Assembly (NCBI RefSeq): GCF_002407245.1
Contig: NZ_CP010681.1
Span: 1,984,001-2,048,000, forward strand
Source of the DNA: Phaeobacter piscinae
GTDB taxonomy: Bacteria; Pseudomonadota; Alphaproteobacteria; Rhodobacterales; Rhodobacteraceae
Direction: 5' to 3'
Length of the DNA: 64,000 bases
Both the position numbers and the translations under genes were made by a program. Below the pieces are notes generated by a model that saw only the letters and a list, made by a program, of their open reading frames with translations, was not told the origin of the DNA and did not search any database. Shown here piece after piece: positions 63,296 to 64,000 of the stretch. Each line of letters begins with the position of its first letter. Position 1 is the stretch's first letter.

Positions 63296-64000
63296 ATGGA
63301 CAGCCCTCAGACAACGCTCCGAAAAATCGACAAGGCGCCGCAAACTCTGCGAGATATTGTGCAGGACCGGATGCGCGAGGCCATCATCGACGGACATTTT
63401 GCGCCCGGTGAACGGTTGGTGGAGCGCCCGCTCTGCGATCAGCTCGGCGTCAGCCGGACCGTCGTGCGCGAAACGATTCGCTATCTTGAGGCAGAGGGGC
63501 TGGTCGAGATCATCCCCAATCGCGGACCGGTCGTTGCGCGGCTCTCTTGGGATCAGGCCCGCCAGATCTACGACGTGCGCCGCCAGCTGGAAGGGTCCGC
63601 TGCTGCCGCCTGCGCCATGCAACAAAGACCGGCATTCGCTGGCAAGCTGACCCGCGCGCTTGATACGGTGGAGGCCACAATGGCCGATACCGAGTGGAGC
63701 AACCTGCTGCGCGCAACGACTGATTTTTATCAGCTTATCTTTATGGAGGCGGGCCACAGCATTGCCTGGGACATCGTGCAGCGCCTGAATGGGCGGATCA
63801 GCCGGTTGCGGGCCTTGACCATCGCGGCAAAGGACCGCGAAACCTCAGGGATGAGCCATATGACCGCGATCCATGATGCCATTCTCAGCCGCGACCCGGA
63901 CAGGGCGCGCAAAGCGGTTGAAGCGCATATTGCCGACGCGGCCCAAACTGCGCAGCGGTTCCTGAAAGACCCTGCGCCAACAGCTAAAGAGACGCCAAAT
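63296..64000 (+). CDS. GntR/FadR-family regulator, 3' end cut by window
   Basis: 235 codons from ATG 63296 remain open to the window edge. N-terminal winged HTH (IIDGHFAPGERLVERPLCDQ, then LGVSRTVVRETIRYLEAEGL), then a FadR-type C-terminal domain with the metal-site pattern around HDAILSRDPDRARKAVEAHI. Likely represses the divergent oxygenase operon in the absence of its substrate; the palindrome at 63228-63239 is a good operator. The tail beyond KDPAPTAKE looks like the end of the protein. Confidence 0.9.
   Translation, partial: MDSPQTTLRKIDKAPQTLRDIVQDRMREAIIDGHFAPGERLVERPLCDQLGVSRTVVRETIRYLEAEGLVEIIPNRGPVVARLSWDQARQIYDVRRQLEGSAAAACAMQQRPAFAGKLTRALDTVEATMADTEWSNLLRATTDFYQLIFMEAGHSIAWDIVQRLNGRISRLRALTIAAKDRETSGMSHMTAIHDAILSRDPDRARKAVEAHIADAAQTAQRFLKDPAPTAKETPN

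Overview
The window looks like chromosomal DNA of a marine alphaproteobacterium of the Roseobacter group (Rhodobacteraceae; Phaeobacter, Ruegeria or Leisingera would fit). This is inferred from the overall gene content: a DctPQM TRAP system beside DctBD, a PHA cluster phaR-phaP-phaC-phaZ, a cobA-DUF2849-cysI-cysH-DUF934-fpr sulfite-reduction operon, an IF-3 of the Rhodobacteraceae type, and a short spacer repeat ending in GGAGTATTT that recurs in several gaps. Most of the DNA is GC-rich and densely coding. The exceptions are about 1.5-4.3 kb and 7.5-8.7 kb, which look less GC-rich by eye.

Layout. 0-4.3 kb: end of a Leu/Glu-type dehydrogenase gene, a small YrhK-like membrane protein, a gene-poor stretch with an integrase remnant, a frameshifted AraC regulator gene, then cupin and GFA-family genes. 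4.4-10 kb: lon, a tiny membrane protein, a two-lipoprotein insert flanked by a second copy of the tgt 3' end, and tgt. 10.3-17.1 kb: SPFH/NfeD pair, a Zur-type box with a CobW-family GTPase and DUF1826 gene, SUF accessory genes, a GDPD phosphodiesterase and tpiA. 17.2-24.2 kb: TRAP transporter with its two-component system. 24.2-32.1 kb: cytochrome P450, a decayed MFS gene, a Lrp/AsnC regulator and the assimilatory sulfite-reduction operon. 32.2-37.1 kb: an MFS transporter, Zur-boxed zinT, an Ala/Glu-rich anchored protein, infC and a short MCP-like protein. 37.1-43.2 kb: a molybdenum hydroxylase of the CoxSLM type (form II) with MoeA-like and XdhC-like maturation genes. 43.3-48.0 kb: the PHA storage cluster with palindromic PhaR-type operators. 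48-54.3 kb: hydrolases, a VOC protein, a DUF4105 membrane protein and thrS. 54.5-57 kb: a bufferin-type RiPP operon (DUF2282 precursor, MNIO/DUF692 enzyme, DUF2063 partner, DoxX). 57-58.3 kb: small genes and a cold-shock gene. 58.4-64 kb: a flavin-dependent two-component oxygenase operon with a divergent GntR regulator that runs off the window.

The most interesting points are these. (1) The bufferin operon has a terminator-like hairpin between precursor and enzyme genes. (2) A DctD-like regulator has lost the Walker A lysine and the GAFTGA loop but faces a clean tandem DctD-type operator and a candidate sigma-70 -10 box. (3) Two separated loci carry Zur-type palindromes (CobW/DUF1826 and zinT). 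(4) The duplicated tgt tail differs from the native tail only at synonymous positions, which points to homologous integration from a relative. (5) infC appears to start at ATA. (6) A compound spacer repeat occurs five times. All functional statements rest on reading the sequence and on recall of protein families; no database search was run.
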